Below are positions 42,611-53,996 of a stretch of DNA of 64,000 bases, one piece after another. The stretch comes from Fonsecaea monophora. Its lineage: Eukaryota; Ascomycota; Eurotiomycetes; Chaetothyriales; Herpotrichiellaceae. The notes under the pieces are model-generated. The model had not been told where the DNA came from, searched no databases, and saw nothing but the letters and a program-made list of their open reading frames with translations. A program made the position numbers and the translations under genes. Positions within the stretch are counted from its first letter, which is position 1, and each line of letters begins with the position of its first letter. Location of the stretch: the NCBI RefSeq assembly GCF_001642475.1, contig NW_019174023.1:1-64000 (forward strand), written 5' to 3'.

Positions 42611-42727
42611 ATGGTTCGAGTGGTGGAGATTGACTTCGCTCGCCGTGCTGCTGAGCAGCGACATGTTCCTCCCTTTCTGTCCGTCGATTTTCAATTCGAA
42701 GATAACCCACATTTTTTACCCATATGA
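42611..42727 (+). CDS. Small ORF (38 aa), in frame with the preceding one
   Basis: Starts MVRVVEIDFARRAAEQRHVP and ends before TGA. It lies in the same frame as the 36-codon ORF and is separated from it by one TGA and seven codons. It could be a separate cistron, a readthrough extension, or chance. Confidence 0.25.
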   Translation: MVRVVEIDFARRAAEQRHVPPFLSVDFQFEDNPHFLPI

Positions 42728-43221
42728 TTGTCGCAAGGCATTTTTTTTGTCAATTCCGTGGCACACTGTATCCTTCCCCTGTGGATTTTGTACGTTCGCC
42801 ATCATGATTTGTGAAATCCAGCGAGCAGAAAGAATTGGTGCTGGGGAGGGGCAACTTCCTCTCCTTCCACCTGTTTGTTCACTCTGCCTTTTTCTGTCCT
42901 GGCTGGTCGGCTGCCAGGCGAGGTACAGCGAACATGCAAAGACAGTCTCTGTTGGACGCACTGGAGGCTTACATATGTAGCGAATACCATTCATTTCTAT
43001 CTCACCTGTCTCCATCTTCCCTGATCATCTGCGTAAGTCCTGTTGTCATGATTTTGCACTCCATCTCGTTGCCTCCAATCCATGAATTTGAATTTAAATC
43101 TTTCCTAGCGCAACTGATCTCAATCACCTCTGTTCAAGGCTCTCGGTAACGGCATGTGGAGGAAAAAAAGAGCATAGCAGGAAATAGGACTTCGCAATGA
43201 CAAACCAAACAAAAACAAAAT
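42728..43221. other. Noncoding stretch before tRNA-Ser
   Basis: Pyrimidine-rich plus strand. Short frames show no protein features. Probably the 3' part of the mini-ORF transcript and the tRNA's downstream flank. Confidence 0.4.
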
Positions 43222-43336
43222 CGACAGCTACAGGATTTGAACCTGTGCGGGCGAACCCAGCAGATAACGGAGAGCCTAGAAGAAACTTCAAGAGGCCCGT
43301 TCGAGTCTGCCGCCTTAACCACTCGGCCAAACTGTC
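43222..43336 (-). tRNA. tRNA-Ser(CGA) with a 34-nt intron
   Basis: Class II tRNA. The acceptor stem GACAGTT pairs with AGCTGTC (one G-U), with discriminator G73 as usual for serine tRNAs. The D arm contains GGCCGAGTGGTTAAGGC. The anticodon stem GCAGA pairs with TCTGC, and bases 34-36 are CGA. The intron follows A37 at 43299-43266. The long variable arm has a GGG/CCC stem with TTCG loop, and the T arm is ACAGG-TTCAAAT-CCTGT. A T-run that could terminate Pol III is not obvious, but the minus-strand flank just downstream is TTTTGTTTTTG. Confidence 0.95.
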
Positions 43337-43639
43337 TGCCACGGCCTGAAATTCTTTGACCCAGAGAAATGGACATAATTCTGCTTAATTTTGGTTATAC
43401 AATGTTATAACATAAAAGTTAAAGCTGCGCCTAATGACATCACACTTGGCTTCATTACAGCCCCCGACTCGTCCGTCGGAGCATTCGAGCTGATGGCGAA
43501 GAATACTATGATCTGTCGAGCACTTGCTGAAAATATCATGTGCAATCAGTATGGTATGCAGATGAAGTACGACAGCAGCTGCTAACCCAGCCTTCTCGCA
43601 CCCCCCGTGCTCCTTTTCGGGATCTTTTCTCCAGCCGTC
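43337..43639. other. Short intergenic region
   Basis: About 300 bp, AT-rich near 43380-43430. Holds the promoter of the small membrane protein; nothing else seen. Confidence 0.4.
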
Positions 43640-44224
43640 ATGGGACCCTCCGATTCCGGACCCGAGCAGGATCCTGCCCAGCGCAAGAAACTGTTCGACG
43701 ACTACCAGAGCTTCCTGCACACCTCGACGCTCGCGGCATGTTTCCTCGCACCCGCCCTGATCGCCCTCCCACCGCGCAAATTGGATCTCTATACCTTCTC
43801 ATTGGCCGGTGCATTTCTCGGGGCTACGAATTACCAACTCCGAGAGCGCACGGGGCTGGGGTACATGGGTCACGCGTCCAAGAGATTCGACATTGGACGG
43901 ACTCCCCTGCATGCCCTGGAGACTCCTGCTTCAGCACATGGAGAACAGCTTCGACGCCCCGAACACATGGCGCCAGAAATAGCAGGGGATAATGGGTCCT
44001 CTGCTCTACAAATCAAAGCTCGTGAAGCTTGGGCGAATAGACAAAACGAGGATTGGAAAGAACGCCGGTTGAAAGAAGAACAGGAGAAACTCGAGCAGGG
44101 TGAAGGTTATGGGAACATGATTGTCGACCAAATATGGGAAGTCTGGAACCAAGGCGAGAAGAATGCCGACGAGTTGAAAGAGAGGGACGAGGAAGTGGTG
44201 CGGAAGCAAAATGACCGGGGCTGA
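43640..44224 (+). CDS. Small membrane protein, fungal conserved
   Basis: 194 aa, single exon, start at ATG 43640 (the frame continues upstream only from non-ATG codons). Residues about 28-75 hold two hydrophobic helices, TSTLAACFLAPALIALP and LYTFSLAGAFLGATNY, separated by the short basic loop PRKLD. The rest is soluble and ends in a Glu/Lys-rich coiled coil (KERRLKEEQEKLEQGEG). I recall relatives being labelled rhomboid family membrane protein in Aspergillus annotations. The catalytic Ser/His pattern of rhomboids is not visible and the protein is too short, so I do not transfer that function. Mitochondrial or ER membrane location is possible. Confidence 0.75.
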   Translation: MGPSDSGPEQDPAQRKKLFDDYQSFLHTSTLAACFLAPALIALPPRKLDLYTFSLAGAFLGATNYQLRERTGLGYMGHASKRFDIGRTPLHALETPASAHGEQLRRPEHMAPEIAGDNGSSALQIKAREAWANRQNEDWKERRLKEEQEKLEQGEGYGNMIVDQIWEVWNQGEKNADELKERDEEVVRKQNDRG

Positions 44225-44429
44225 AGGACTTCGATTCTTGCCTTTGTCCTATCTGGCCTGTGGTCTACAACCCGAGGTGCGATTTGATACGAATTCGAGA
44301 TTCCATCCACAAGTAGGACATCTCCTTTGAGAAACGGCGCGAAGCACGGGGTCGGCAGATCGTCTGCGGTACCTCAACATCACCGCCCGGCTCGCAGAAA
44401 CTCGATACAAGGACCATCCACAACACTGT

Positions 44430-44789
44430 CTAATCGTGCTTGTAACCCGACATTGGCGTACCCCGACCAGCCTCATGCCCAGCACAGTCTTGGCCATACC
44501 TCCTTGCATCCGCCTCAGCCTGGAAATCACGTACTTTCACGCCGTGTTTCAGTACCTCGTCACGGGCTCTTTCGCTGAGTTCCGTCTGTTCGTGGCGCTG
44601 TTTCGCCTCGCCGGCGCTGAGAATGATAGGAACGCGTGCAGCACCGGTCCGTCTGTGGAATGGGGTCATTTGAGGCCTGTTCGCCACATGGCCGGTGGTC
44701 ACGCTGGCCATATCCACCTTTGGATAGGTGGCCTTTATTGGTGGCGGAAAGACGCGGGTTACAAGCCGTGGTTTGTGCACTTCGCTCAT
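44430..44789 (-). CDS. Hypothetical small protein
   Basis: 119 aa from ATG 44789 (MSEVHKPRLVTRVFPPPIKA) to TAG 44430. Composition is protein-like: basic and Pro-rich first half (MTPFHRRTGAARVPIILS), then a charged helix (AGEAKQRHEQTELSERARDE). A GTACGT sequence inside the last third could be a splice donor, in which case the C-terminus is different. The opposite strand also has a long frame but reads as a Trp/Cys/His-rich shadow. Not recognised. Confidence 0.4.
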   Translation of the reverse strand: MSEVHKPRLVTRVFPPPIKATYPKVDMASVTTGHVANRPQMTPFHRRTGAARVPIILSAGEAKQRHEQTELSERARDEVLKHGVKVRDFQAEADARRYGQDCAGHEAGRGTPMSGYKHD

Positions 44790-45406
44790 ATCTGTTGGTA
44801 TGTGGTCTGTCTGATTCAAGAGGCGTGGATGTCTGTTCTCCGGTGACGGGTTCGGTCAGATTACCGTGTGAAAAGCTCAAGTTTGGTGTCGTGACGACGA
44901 GCGTCGATTGTTCCAGTCGACGACAGGGAGAAGGCTTAGGGTTATCGTAGCATGGCCTGACCCGTTGCATGAAAATTGGTGTGTAAATTCAATGCAGTTG
45001 ATCCTGGACTGTAGTTTTATCGTCGGTGGATGATATCTAGCAACTCGCATGGAAGTTAGAGAAGAGCGGAATTTCGAGCCAGGGTACCTGGTTCAGAATT
45101 CAGTTGGGCTGCCTCTGACGTTCCAAACTCGACCGATTCGCCCATTTTATGCCAACTGCTCAGGTCGTACAGAAAAGCGGGAAAACGGAGATTGGCCCGG
45201 TTGGTTGTATGGAGGGGATAGTGTCAAGCTCGAGTTTTTCGAGTTGGGCGACACAACATGAATTTATACAGTGTACAGTGAGCCGGAGGCATGTGCAGCG
45301 ATTATCGTTGCGATTCTCTGGGAAGAAAAGGCGAAGAAAGTATCAGTATGCAACTGTTCCTCATCCTTGAAGCGTGATACAACATCCTTGGGCAATCTCC
45401 TTTCAC
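44790..45406. other. Intergenic region
   Basis: About 600 bp between two minus-strand genes. No gene supported. Confidence 0.4.
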
Positions 45407-46496
45407 CTAATGCTTTGACCCTCGGCGTTTCTTCTTGCTCGCTCGTCCGTTTGTACCGTGGTTATTTGACTCGGGTGGAGGTCTTTTGCCCTTCTGCGGC
45501 TGTGGATTCTTTGGGGGCGCTGAAGAAGGTGTCGTCGTTGCGGGTTTTGGATCGTTGTTTTCCTTGCGTTTTTTGGTCTTGGGGCCCTTGATACTCCCAG
45601 TGGAATCACCGCTCTGTCTCTTGCGCTTCTTGTCCGTCTTGGCCTTTTTGCGCTCTTCCTTCGCCCGTGATCGTGCCTCGACTCTCTTCAGGAAAGAATC
45701 GTCCTCTTCCTCTTGTACCGGGTTATCTCGCTGGTCATCGCCATGTTTTGGTCTCTTCCGCATGCGCTCGTTTTCAGATGTTGTGGCTGGTTGTATCTGC
45801 TCCCCAGAAACTTTCCGCTTGGGACCGTTCCTCGCCTTTACTGCGACAATAGGCTTCTCTTTGTAGAGTTGTTCGATTGGAGTGGGATTTGTGTCGACTG
45901 CGAAAAAGCCGCTGGGATCCAATAGTGGCTCAGCAGGCGTGGGGGCTTTTTGGCCAGCAGTAGAAGGAGGGATTGGGATGTCGAGAATTTCCGGCTCGGG
46001 AACCTTTGCATCCTCGGTGACTTGCTCTTCTCGCTTAGTGACTTCGGTCAAGGATTCGGTGGAAAGCTTGAACGTTGCAATCAGACTCTCAGTGGTGTTA
46101 AGACGTTCTTGCACCAGGTTCATAGTAGCACTATTGTCAAGACAGAATTTTCGCATCTCCGCCAACAGGGAAGCGTGAGCGTCGAGCAAGGCTAGGAGCG
46201 AATTGTGCTGGTAGAAGAACTGTGGCCCTGGGTCAGTCTTGTACGCAAAGGCAGTTGTCTGAACTTTCCACCTACTTTTTGCCATGTTTTTTCGCCGACA
46301 TCTGGGTCCATCCTGAAGGTACAATCCAGCGCCCAGCTGGAGAGTAAAGTGTATAGACGAGTTTGGCTTTTTGGTAGAGAAAATAGTTCAAACAGTTGAT
46401 TTCTCCAATACCGAAAATGTGGGGAGGGACAATAGATTCACCGTAGTTTTCGGTGAAGTTGCTACGGCAGAGCATACACCCTTCCTCAGTTTGCAT
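45407..46496 (-). CDS. Basic, probably nuclear protein of unknown function (5' structure uncertain)
   Basis: The secure part begins at FFYQHNSLLALLDAH and continues through an amphipathic helical region (LLAEMRKFCLDNSATM, VQERLNTTESL) to a long charged tail rich in Lys/Arg/Glu. The tail carries several NLS-like clusters and ends KKKRRGSKH. Two 5' solutions exist. (a) No intron, start at ATG 46285 (MAKSRWKVQTT), 292 aa. (b) An upstream exon from ATG 46496 (MQTEEGCMLCRSNF, containing RWIVPSGWTQMSAKKHG) joined by a 55-bp intron 46282-46228 that would need a weak GC donor. The upstream frame is very protein-like, so I favour (b) and give the full span. Family not recognised. Confidence 0.6.
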
Positions 46497-47422
46497 GCCT
46501 GATCTTTGACTTCATGTCACACCTTTGTCTTCCAACTTACCATCACAAGTTCTTCAGAAGTCAACCCACTCAGAGATGGCAGAATAAAGACATGGGGAAA
46601 CATTGCCCTGCTCACTCGGACGTGATGTGCACGCGCCCTGCAGGTCCTGTACTCACATAGTCCAGAGGACCTGGCGAAGAAGACACACGCGGTCCTGATG
46701 CCCAGAGGGCGCGGTTAAGACTGAAGGACAAAGGCTAACTGTGGCTCTTGGCCCATGCTGCTCTCAAGATGGGAGAGACACAAGAGAGTCTCTCTTGGCC
46801 GTCAGCATGTTTGCATGGAGGATGTTGTTGTCGTCTTGTGGAGTCGAACTGATTGAAGAGGTGTGGCAGCATTGAATGGCTCTCTATTGATGCCCTCTAA
46901 GGACATGAGTACAATATGCATTGGGGTCCATTCGAATACCGCTACTGCCATTGATCGTGCTGGCCTATTCACCGGTGGAGGCTACCCAGACTATTGTCGT
47001 TGCTCCTGCCGCCGAGACCACGGATGCACCCACCTCAACGAGTTTCCTCCTCCACTCCTCTTCTATCCACCCGCTTCATTTTCTTCTTCCTCTTCCTCTA
47101 CTTTCTTCATCTCACTTCTCTTAATACAAAGGCTACAGCTTTGCTTGCTCAAGTTCCCTGCTGTTAGCTTCTCCTCCCTCTTATCATCCATCCTCCACTG
47201 CATCTTGGTTGCTCATTCTCATTTCCCCCTTTGCTGCTCTATTCATCGGGCCCCATCCCATTTCTAAACAACACCCTCGGAAGAACCACAAAGAGGCGTG
47301 GTCTGAAGCCCCTCTCGTGGTGACAGATTGAAGGCGAGTCTATCGAGGAGGCTCCTCCACCGTGATGTCTATGCCTTACTGTCAGAAGAATACTAATCAG
47401 TGAAATCCAGACTGCAGCAGCC
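46497..47422. other. Long leader/promoter region of the RRM gene
   Basis: 0.9 kb between divergent genes. The right half (47040-47240) is strongly CT-rich on the plus strand, typical of a fungal promoter or long 5' UTR. Several ATGs precede the RRM gene start, so uORFs are likely if the leader is long. Confidence 0.45.
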
Positions 47423-49470
47423 ATGTCTGACAAGCCTGCAACTCAGTCGGTCCCAAGCAACGCATATTCTGGCTATCATCAGTCAAGAATGCCGTACAAT
47501 GCATCAGGCTATCCACAGTACAATGGAGGTAAGAGCTGGAGTCACTGTCTGAGGCACAAATTCCTCACCATGTAATAGCCATGAACATGACCAACTCCAA
47601 TCCCCTTTCCAACATGCAGAACCTCAAGGCCACCCTGCCACCCTCTGCTTCGGTCGAGACTGAGATGAATGCAGTCAATCGTCCCGGATACAACAGCCCT
47701 TTGATGATGTTGCCGTCTGGTCAAGCCGTGCCACTCCCCAACTTCTACGGCCAGAACCAGACCTCAACTGGAGATGCTTCCCAATTGCCCTATGTCCCCA
47801 CTGGTATGTTTCCAAGCTTCATCGGAAATACCAGCATGGCAACAAGTGCTCTCCCAGGATATGGTTGGCCGTACAATCTTGCCTCGAATGTTGCCGGGTT
47901 TGATCCAGGTCGTCGAGGATCCTGGTCTTCCAATGAAGAGAATGCTTCCAACAACCAAAATGTGGCGCTGCAGGGTCAATCAGACTACTACAACTCCATG
48001 GCCTACCTGTCGACCACTCCTGCCAGCCAACACTACGTTGCTGGGCCCATTCAACCAATGAAGTGTCAAGACAACAAATCCTACGAGATGGTCAACCTTG
48101 ATGAGCTCGTCAACCGTGACCCACAGATCCCTCGTGCAGTGCCCGCCATGTGGACCAACCAGGAGGAACTCAGCCTGGCCAAATGTCTTCAGAATCCCGA
48201 GGGCATTACCAACGTCTACATTCGTGGCTTCATGCCGGACACCACCGATGAAGACCTTGAACGTTGGGCTTCTCGCTTTGGTGAGATCGAGTCATGCAAG
48301 GCCATCATCGAGCAGGACACGGGAAAATGCAAAGGGCATGTTGCCCCGCCCAATTGTTGTGCTTGCTAACAATGTCCAGCTTTGGGTTCGTCATGTACTA
48401 TTCTCCCGCTGCTGCAGAGAACTGTATCCGTGGCTTCTTCCATCTTGGGTTTCAAGCCAGCTATGCTCAGGTATGTAGCACTGCCCTACTATGTCGTGGT
48501 CCTCTAACACTCCCAGAAATCTCGCAACTCCCGACTCAAGGACTTGGAGGATAAGAACTCTACCAACATTTATTGCACCGGGGTTCCTATTGATTGGAAT
48601 GAATCAGTTTGAGTTCTCCCACCATGTTTACAGCTTCTACTTACCAACCTATCCAGGATCTGGCCAAACATTTCTTGCCGTATCACGCCGTCTCCACCAA
48701 GATCTGCCGCGATGCACCATCCGGAGTCAGCAAGGAAGTTGGCTTTGCAAGGTATTGAAAGATGCTTGAATCCATATGCGTGAACTTGTCTGATTGTCAC
48801 AGATTCGAAACACGTGAGATTGCAGAACGTGTCATCAAAGAATTCCACTCTGTCCTCAACGAGCGTGATGGCATCAAATTGTTCCTCCGCTTTGCCGACA
48901 CCAAAGCTCAGAAGCAGCTCAAACAACAGAGTCAAGAACGTCGCAACTGGCGCAGTCGCGAATACAGCTATTCGGTTGAACACACTCCATCTCCAACTCT
49001 GTCTCGTTTGCAGAACGTGAACAACCACATCAGTCCGAATGGCAGTTGGCAGTCTCCGGCTGGAACTACCAATGGCTTCACTCCAGCGACGTCAGTCTCT
49101 CCGCCGTAAGTCTGGCCTTGCTGCCCAAGCTCCTTGGTCCTTCAAGCCAACTAACCACGCATCCTGCAGTGAGCTTCCGGGTGTCAACAACAAGACTGCG
49201 ACCATGATCCGCAACTCCACATCGACTTGGCCAATGCAGGGGGGACTGCAGTCGATTACCAACTCCACCACTGTTAGGACCAATCTTCCAGCAGCCCATC
49301 CTTACATTGAAGTCCCGCCAAAGTCTGCGGCCGCAATTGCAATCATCCCAGACAATGGAAACATCAACAAGAAGACCAAGACTCCAAGTCCAAAGAAGGT
49401 CACCATTAGAATTGAGCCAGCCAGCGGCAAGGAGAACTACACCGCCACCACTCCGCAATCTTGCAAATGA
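47423..49470 (+). CDS. RNA-binding protein with two RRMs
   Basis: 580 aa in seven exons: 47423-47528, 47579-48335, 48380-48470, 48517-48606, 48657-48751, 48803-49105, 49170-49470. RRM1 has RNP2 VYIRGF and RNP1 KGFGFVMY; RRM2 has RNP2 IYCTGV and RNP1 EVGFARF. The first 230 residues are Asn/Gln/Ser/Pro-rich and low complexity, as is the C-terminal third, which ends in a basic patch (KKTKTPSPKKVTIRIEP). The layout resembles RBMS/MSSP-like two-RRM proteins. Intron 2 (48336-48379) must be GC-AG to restore CKGFGFV: donor GCATGT, branch CTAAC, acceptor CCAG. Likely a post-transcriptional regulator in cytoplasm or nucleus; targets unknown. Confidence 0.9.
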
Positions 49471-50599
49471 GCCAGCTACGCCAACGCTGCCAAGGACATC
49501 TGTTCCCGCATGCTTCCAACTATTTTTGGCGTGCATTTGTTCTTGGTCTGCTGGTACTATCCATCTTGATTCCTTTTGCTCATTCTTGCCTCGAGCATGC
49601 ACACTCATTCCCTGAAGCATGCATTTTTGCCACCTCGACATATACAAAGCATGAAAAGAGACGGCATTCATTACTCATGTACAGCAAGACATTCATCATG
49701 GTGTATCGATGAAAGGAAAAACATGGGTCAGGCAATATGTTGATAATACAGGTGTAGGAGGAGGAGCTGAGATCGGTTTAAGTCTTGACAGTTTGTATTC
49801 GCTAGCTAGTATGTAGTTACTTGAGAGACTGAACTCACAATGCATTCAGTTAACATACGGCCTGTTGTCTGTGTCACTTCCTCTCACATCTCGTTAACAA
49901 ATATTGTTGACGACTTCGGATTGATGTAAATATAGGGTTCTTTTGAAGTATAAACGTTTGCCCATTTTCGCAGCCTTAAACTTGTGCCGGTTGTGCGGGG
50001 ACACGATAGACACCCAACAGCAGAAGGGAGGGAGGGGCAACTCCAGATTGCTCGTCAACTAGCCGTGTCTGCGATATGCCGGCACCCCGCCAAAACCAAT
50101 CTTGATCAAGGCGTCTTATTGGCAGGTGAGAGGTGCCTGGCTGTGGAAGGTCTTGTGTGATAACCTATCGCCAGGTTGAGCGTCGGGGGAGACGAGGCTG
50201 TGGCGAAAAAGGGGTCGCATTGTTCCGTACACCACGTGATCATGAGTGACTACAGGCGCAGGATTGGAGTGGAGTGAGGCGAAGTTGGTACTTGTACTCG
50301 GTATAGGTATTCAAACTTGGAAGTCATTGTGAGATCTTCATGATTTTGTGTAAATGTACTTTGTTACCTAGGGTATGTAATGTGTATGACATGTACGCAG
50401 CGGTGCTACCTCTTGATGCGACGCGTATCTGGCCAGCCTCATAATGTCACGACACTTCCCTTGTGAAAAGTGCAGCCGCCGATCGTTCGCTTGAAACCGA
50501 CGCACTTGATGCTTCCCGCGGTGCAAGAGACCAAAAACTTGTTTGTTGCACCTCCGACAAACTAAAAGTGACTAGCTTGTCCTCCTCTACCGCGAAGTC
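49471..50599. other. Intergenic region between convergent genes
   Basis: 1.1 kb holding the 3' flanks of the RRM gene and elg1. No tRNA or gene seen. Confidence 0.5.
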
Positions 50600-53500
50600 T
50601 CAGGGATTGAACAATGCAGGTTCGTCGGCTTCGGCCCCCGCTTCCATTCCCGCTGACGAACTAGGTGTTTGAGCAGGAGAACTGTCCCATGTGTCCGCCT
50701 CTCTGGCTTGAGGCCACTCGTTTCCTGTCCTCATCACTGCAGCCCAGTCCAACTCTTCGGGGAACCACTTATCTCTCCTTACTGTTTTCTTGTTCCCGCC
50801 TTCTAAGGCTGCCCTTGCTGCTCTTGTACGCCGCTGTCTCTTTATCCCTTGCTGACTTGACCCGTGTAGTTCGTTTCGAACCTGCTCAAGTCGTTGATCG
50901 TGAGACACGATGTAGCGGATGTAGGGAGCGACTTCTGTCACAAGTGAGATGGCGGATGGATTGTCCAGAGAGGGTGCTTTACGCCCGGGCGAGCTGGGGA
51001 GGCCGATACGGGATTCTTCCAAGAGAGGTTCGAATGCTTCGCACATTGAGGATTGAAGGGTCGTTGATTCGTTCAGATTACCGAGGTACAGGCGGACGAC
51101 TTCGTTCCTGTGGAATGTGTGGTCGCTCACAGCGGCAGCAGCTGGATTGGAGCATTTCCATAACGCGCTCGCTACCACGGGTGTTATTGTGTCATCGACC
51201 AGATCCATTGCGCTTCTCGCCTCATAGAGGGTGAGCAAGTCATCCAGCGCTGAGCCATGGTTCGTCTCAGTGCTAATTGAGCACATGTCGTCCCGAACCC
51301 AGTCCTGTGCCGGAATACGCAGATTGTCCTGGGAAAAACGAATGAGATCTTCAACGTCGTCAAAATCGGCTGGCAAGAGATCAAGCCCGTTGGTGACAGT
51401 GTCTTGACTGACAATTCGTGTGACTGAGCCATCTGACATGACTTGGGACTCGTCATTAAAAGGAAGCATCCAATCCAGACCTCCCTGCTGCGATCCGACC
51501 GTCATTTGGCACCAGAGATTGAGTTCCATGATTGACGCGCGGAGATCTTGACCTTTCGTAAGATAGAGGTTCTGCAAGACTTCTTTGCTCAGAAGATGTC
51601 CTTCAGCCGCACATATTGATCCCAGAAGCTGTATAGCCAAATCCTGTTGGGGAATGTCATATCGCAAAACGGCGAAGAGGTCTAATTCGGCCATGGGCAC
51701 GGAATCGACACTGTTGCATGTGAGGATGACAGGTCGCTTGGAGGTCCGGATAAGTGATTGAACGCCACTCCAAAAGGCTTTATCTTCTTCATACAGAATG
51801 TCGACCTCTTCAAACAAGACGAGAGATTGTTTCTGCGACTTGGACTTGGTTTCTTTGGTCTCTTTCACTTCGCCAATTTTGGACTGTCTGCCACCCTTTC
51901 TGCGACCCATAGTATTTGCTGTTGAATCCTGGCTGTCCATCAATGGCCTAGAGGTGGAGAAGACTGCGTCACTGTCCTCCAATGACAAACTCGACCTTCG
52001 GCTGGACGTGTCTTGATGTTGAACCAAGTGGTTCTGTGTCATGTCCCCTACCTTGTCTTGGATGTCCTTTGCACTTCGTCGCATACCAGGATGGATCTCA
52101 AATACCTCGAACCCAAGTTGTTGTGCCACGGCAAAAACTGAAGCAGTTTTTCCAGAGCCTGGAGGGCCTGTGAGGAGGATCGCATTCTTTCCATTCGCGA
52201 TCGAACGGGTATCCTCGTCGTCTGAATATGCAATGAAGTCGTCCATCCCTTCCGACTTCCTCTTGCGACGCTTCTTGGGAGTCAGAGGTTTCGCCTTTGG
52301 TTGTAATTTGCCAGTCTGGACTTGGTGCACTCTCAGATTACTCAGCCAATCATATAGAGCTTTTCCTTGTGGTTCTAAGACCTCTTGCCAACAATTCGGT
52401 GCATATTCATGGCACCAAAGTTGGGGTCCCGCGGCCACACCCCTGTCAAAAGAACTGCGCGTCGATTCAACTACTGCTCCTAGCCGGGAAATTGAGGCCG
52501 ACTGGTGTTTCGATTGGTGGTCGATCCCATAGAGCGTTTCAATGAGTCTAACGAGTTCTGTGCTACCCATGATCTTTCGCTCAGGTATGTGAATGGGCCT
52601 AACGTCGACATTCTGCTTCAAGCGCCTTGAAAAATTCCAAAGTATGTCTTCGTCCGCATTGACACGCAAAGAATGTTGTTTGAACTTGGGCCGTGATAGA
52701 GAGAGTGTCCAAACCGTGGCTGCACCACGTGGAGCATGACTTGGTAGTACATGTTGGATGTTGGTCGGAGGCCAAACGGGTAAGAGCACCGGCGTATTTT
52801 TGTTGTGAACTGTCCTCCTCGATTCAAAGATAATGTCTTTCCAAGGCTTTGGTGCCTGCGACCTTGAGGTTGTCTCGTCCTCCGAGGGGTTTGCAACAGA
52901 GGATGTCTCGCTTTTGAGGTCAGACTGCTTTTGACTATTGCCTGACAGTCTTCCCAGAAAAAATGGGTGCGTTGCCTTACTCACGACAGGGTGGTGGGGT
53001 GCTAGCTTTCCCTGAGCTTGCGGGCCTTGAATGCGGCTCTTTTCAGAGTTGTGAGACAAGATGTCGTTGATCTTGGAACCGGAATCCGGAGCTGAATATG
53101 ACAATGTAATGCGCAATGAAGAGACCAATTTTCCCTTCTTCATTTCCAGTTTCTTAGATTGACGGGCAGTTTTTTTTGCGTCACCGCTCTCCCCACCTGT
53201 GTCGGTCGTAATACTCCGTGACGCACGCTTAGGCGATTTCTTCGGCGAGAAGATGAGCTTTCCGTGACCACTTCGCATCATTTTGTTCCTTTGAGGAGAG
53301 CCGCGTTCGCTCTCCTTGGTTGAGTGGTCGTCCGTTGTGTTATCAGGGGGTCGATGGTGACGATCAGGGGATTTTGTGAGGTCGATTTCAGCTGGGTTTA
53401 AAGAAGAATTAGGAGAATGTCGACCGTCAAGAGTTGTCCTTTGTGATGTGATACAACCCTCTGCGGACAATGTCGGTTGAGATAACTGAATTCTACTTCC

Positions 53501-53996
53501 ATTGTCGCTCAAGGAAGGTCGATCAGCAACTGTCTGATCCTCAGCACAATCGTGAGGTGGTTGGATATCATCACATGTCTGTGCTGCAGCCTGGAGCTGG
53601 TCCTGCCACGTCATCTGGTTTGTGTGTGAAGTCTCCGTTGTCTCGGTGAGTGGATGCACAGAGCTGGCAGACACTCTTCGTCTTTTTATTCTAGTGTTTT
53701 CGTGTTCAAGGTCGTCTCCCTCTTCCACACTCCATGTTCCACTAGGGGCAGCCTCTGTTGCCTCTGTGCGTATAACATTGCCGGGATTACAACTCTGCTC
53801 TTCATTGTTGTTGGGGGGGTCATCTTCGACTGCGCCATCCAGCCCTCGAATTCTGGGGAGAGGGCATTGAGATGAGGAATCGTTGGGTGCGGCGGCTATA
53901 AACAGCGTCAGCGTGTGGAATCCCCGGAGGGATATGATCGCGTACCTTTCCTAAAGAACGGATGCATATGGGATCGATGTTCTGGGCCAGCGCCAT
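50600..53996 (-). CDS. elg1: Elg1/ATAD5-type AAA+ clamp unloader (first exon uncertain)
   Basis: Large subunit of the RFC-like complex that removes PCNA from DNA after replication. A continuous frame from about 53870 to 50600 encodes more than 1040 aa. Walker A is GPPGSGKT (near 52171-52148), followed by FEVFEIHPGMRRSAKDI. The Walker B region is LVLFEEVDILYEEDKAFW, with PVILTCNS as sensor 1. A disordered N-terminal half with KATHPFFLGR resembles the HPFF-type element of Elg1 proteins. The long frame has no early ATG of its own. ATG 53996 (MALAQNIDPICIRSLGK, donor GTACGC at 53945) is the likely first exon, but the obvious TATAG acceptor (ending about 53899) is out of phase. An in-phase acceptor further on, such as GAGCAG, must be used, or the start is elsewhere. 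Confidence 0.88.

Noticed and set aside
43391..43585. 65-codon frame before the small membrane protein
   Set aside because: No ATG start, weak composition, no splice donor leading into the next gene in phase.
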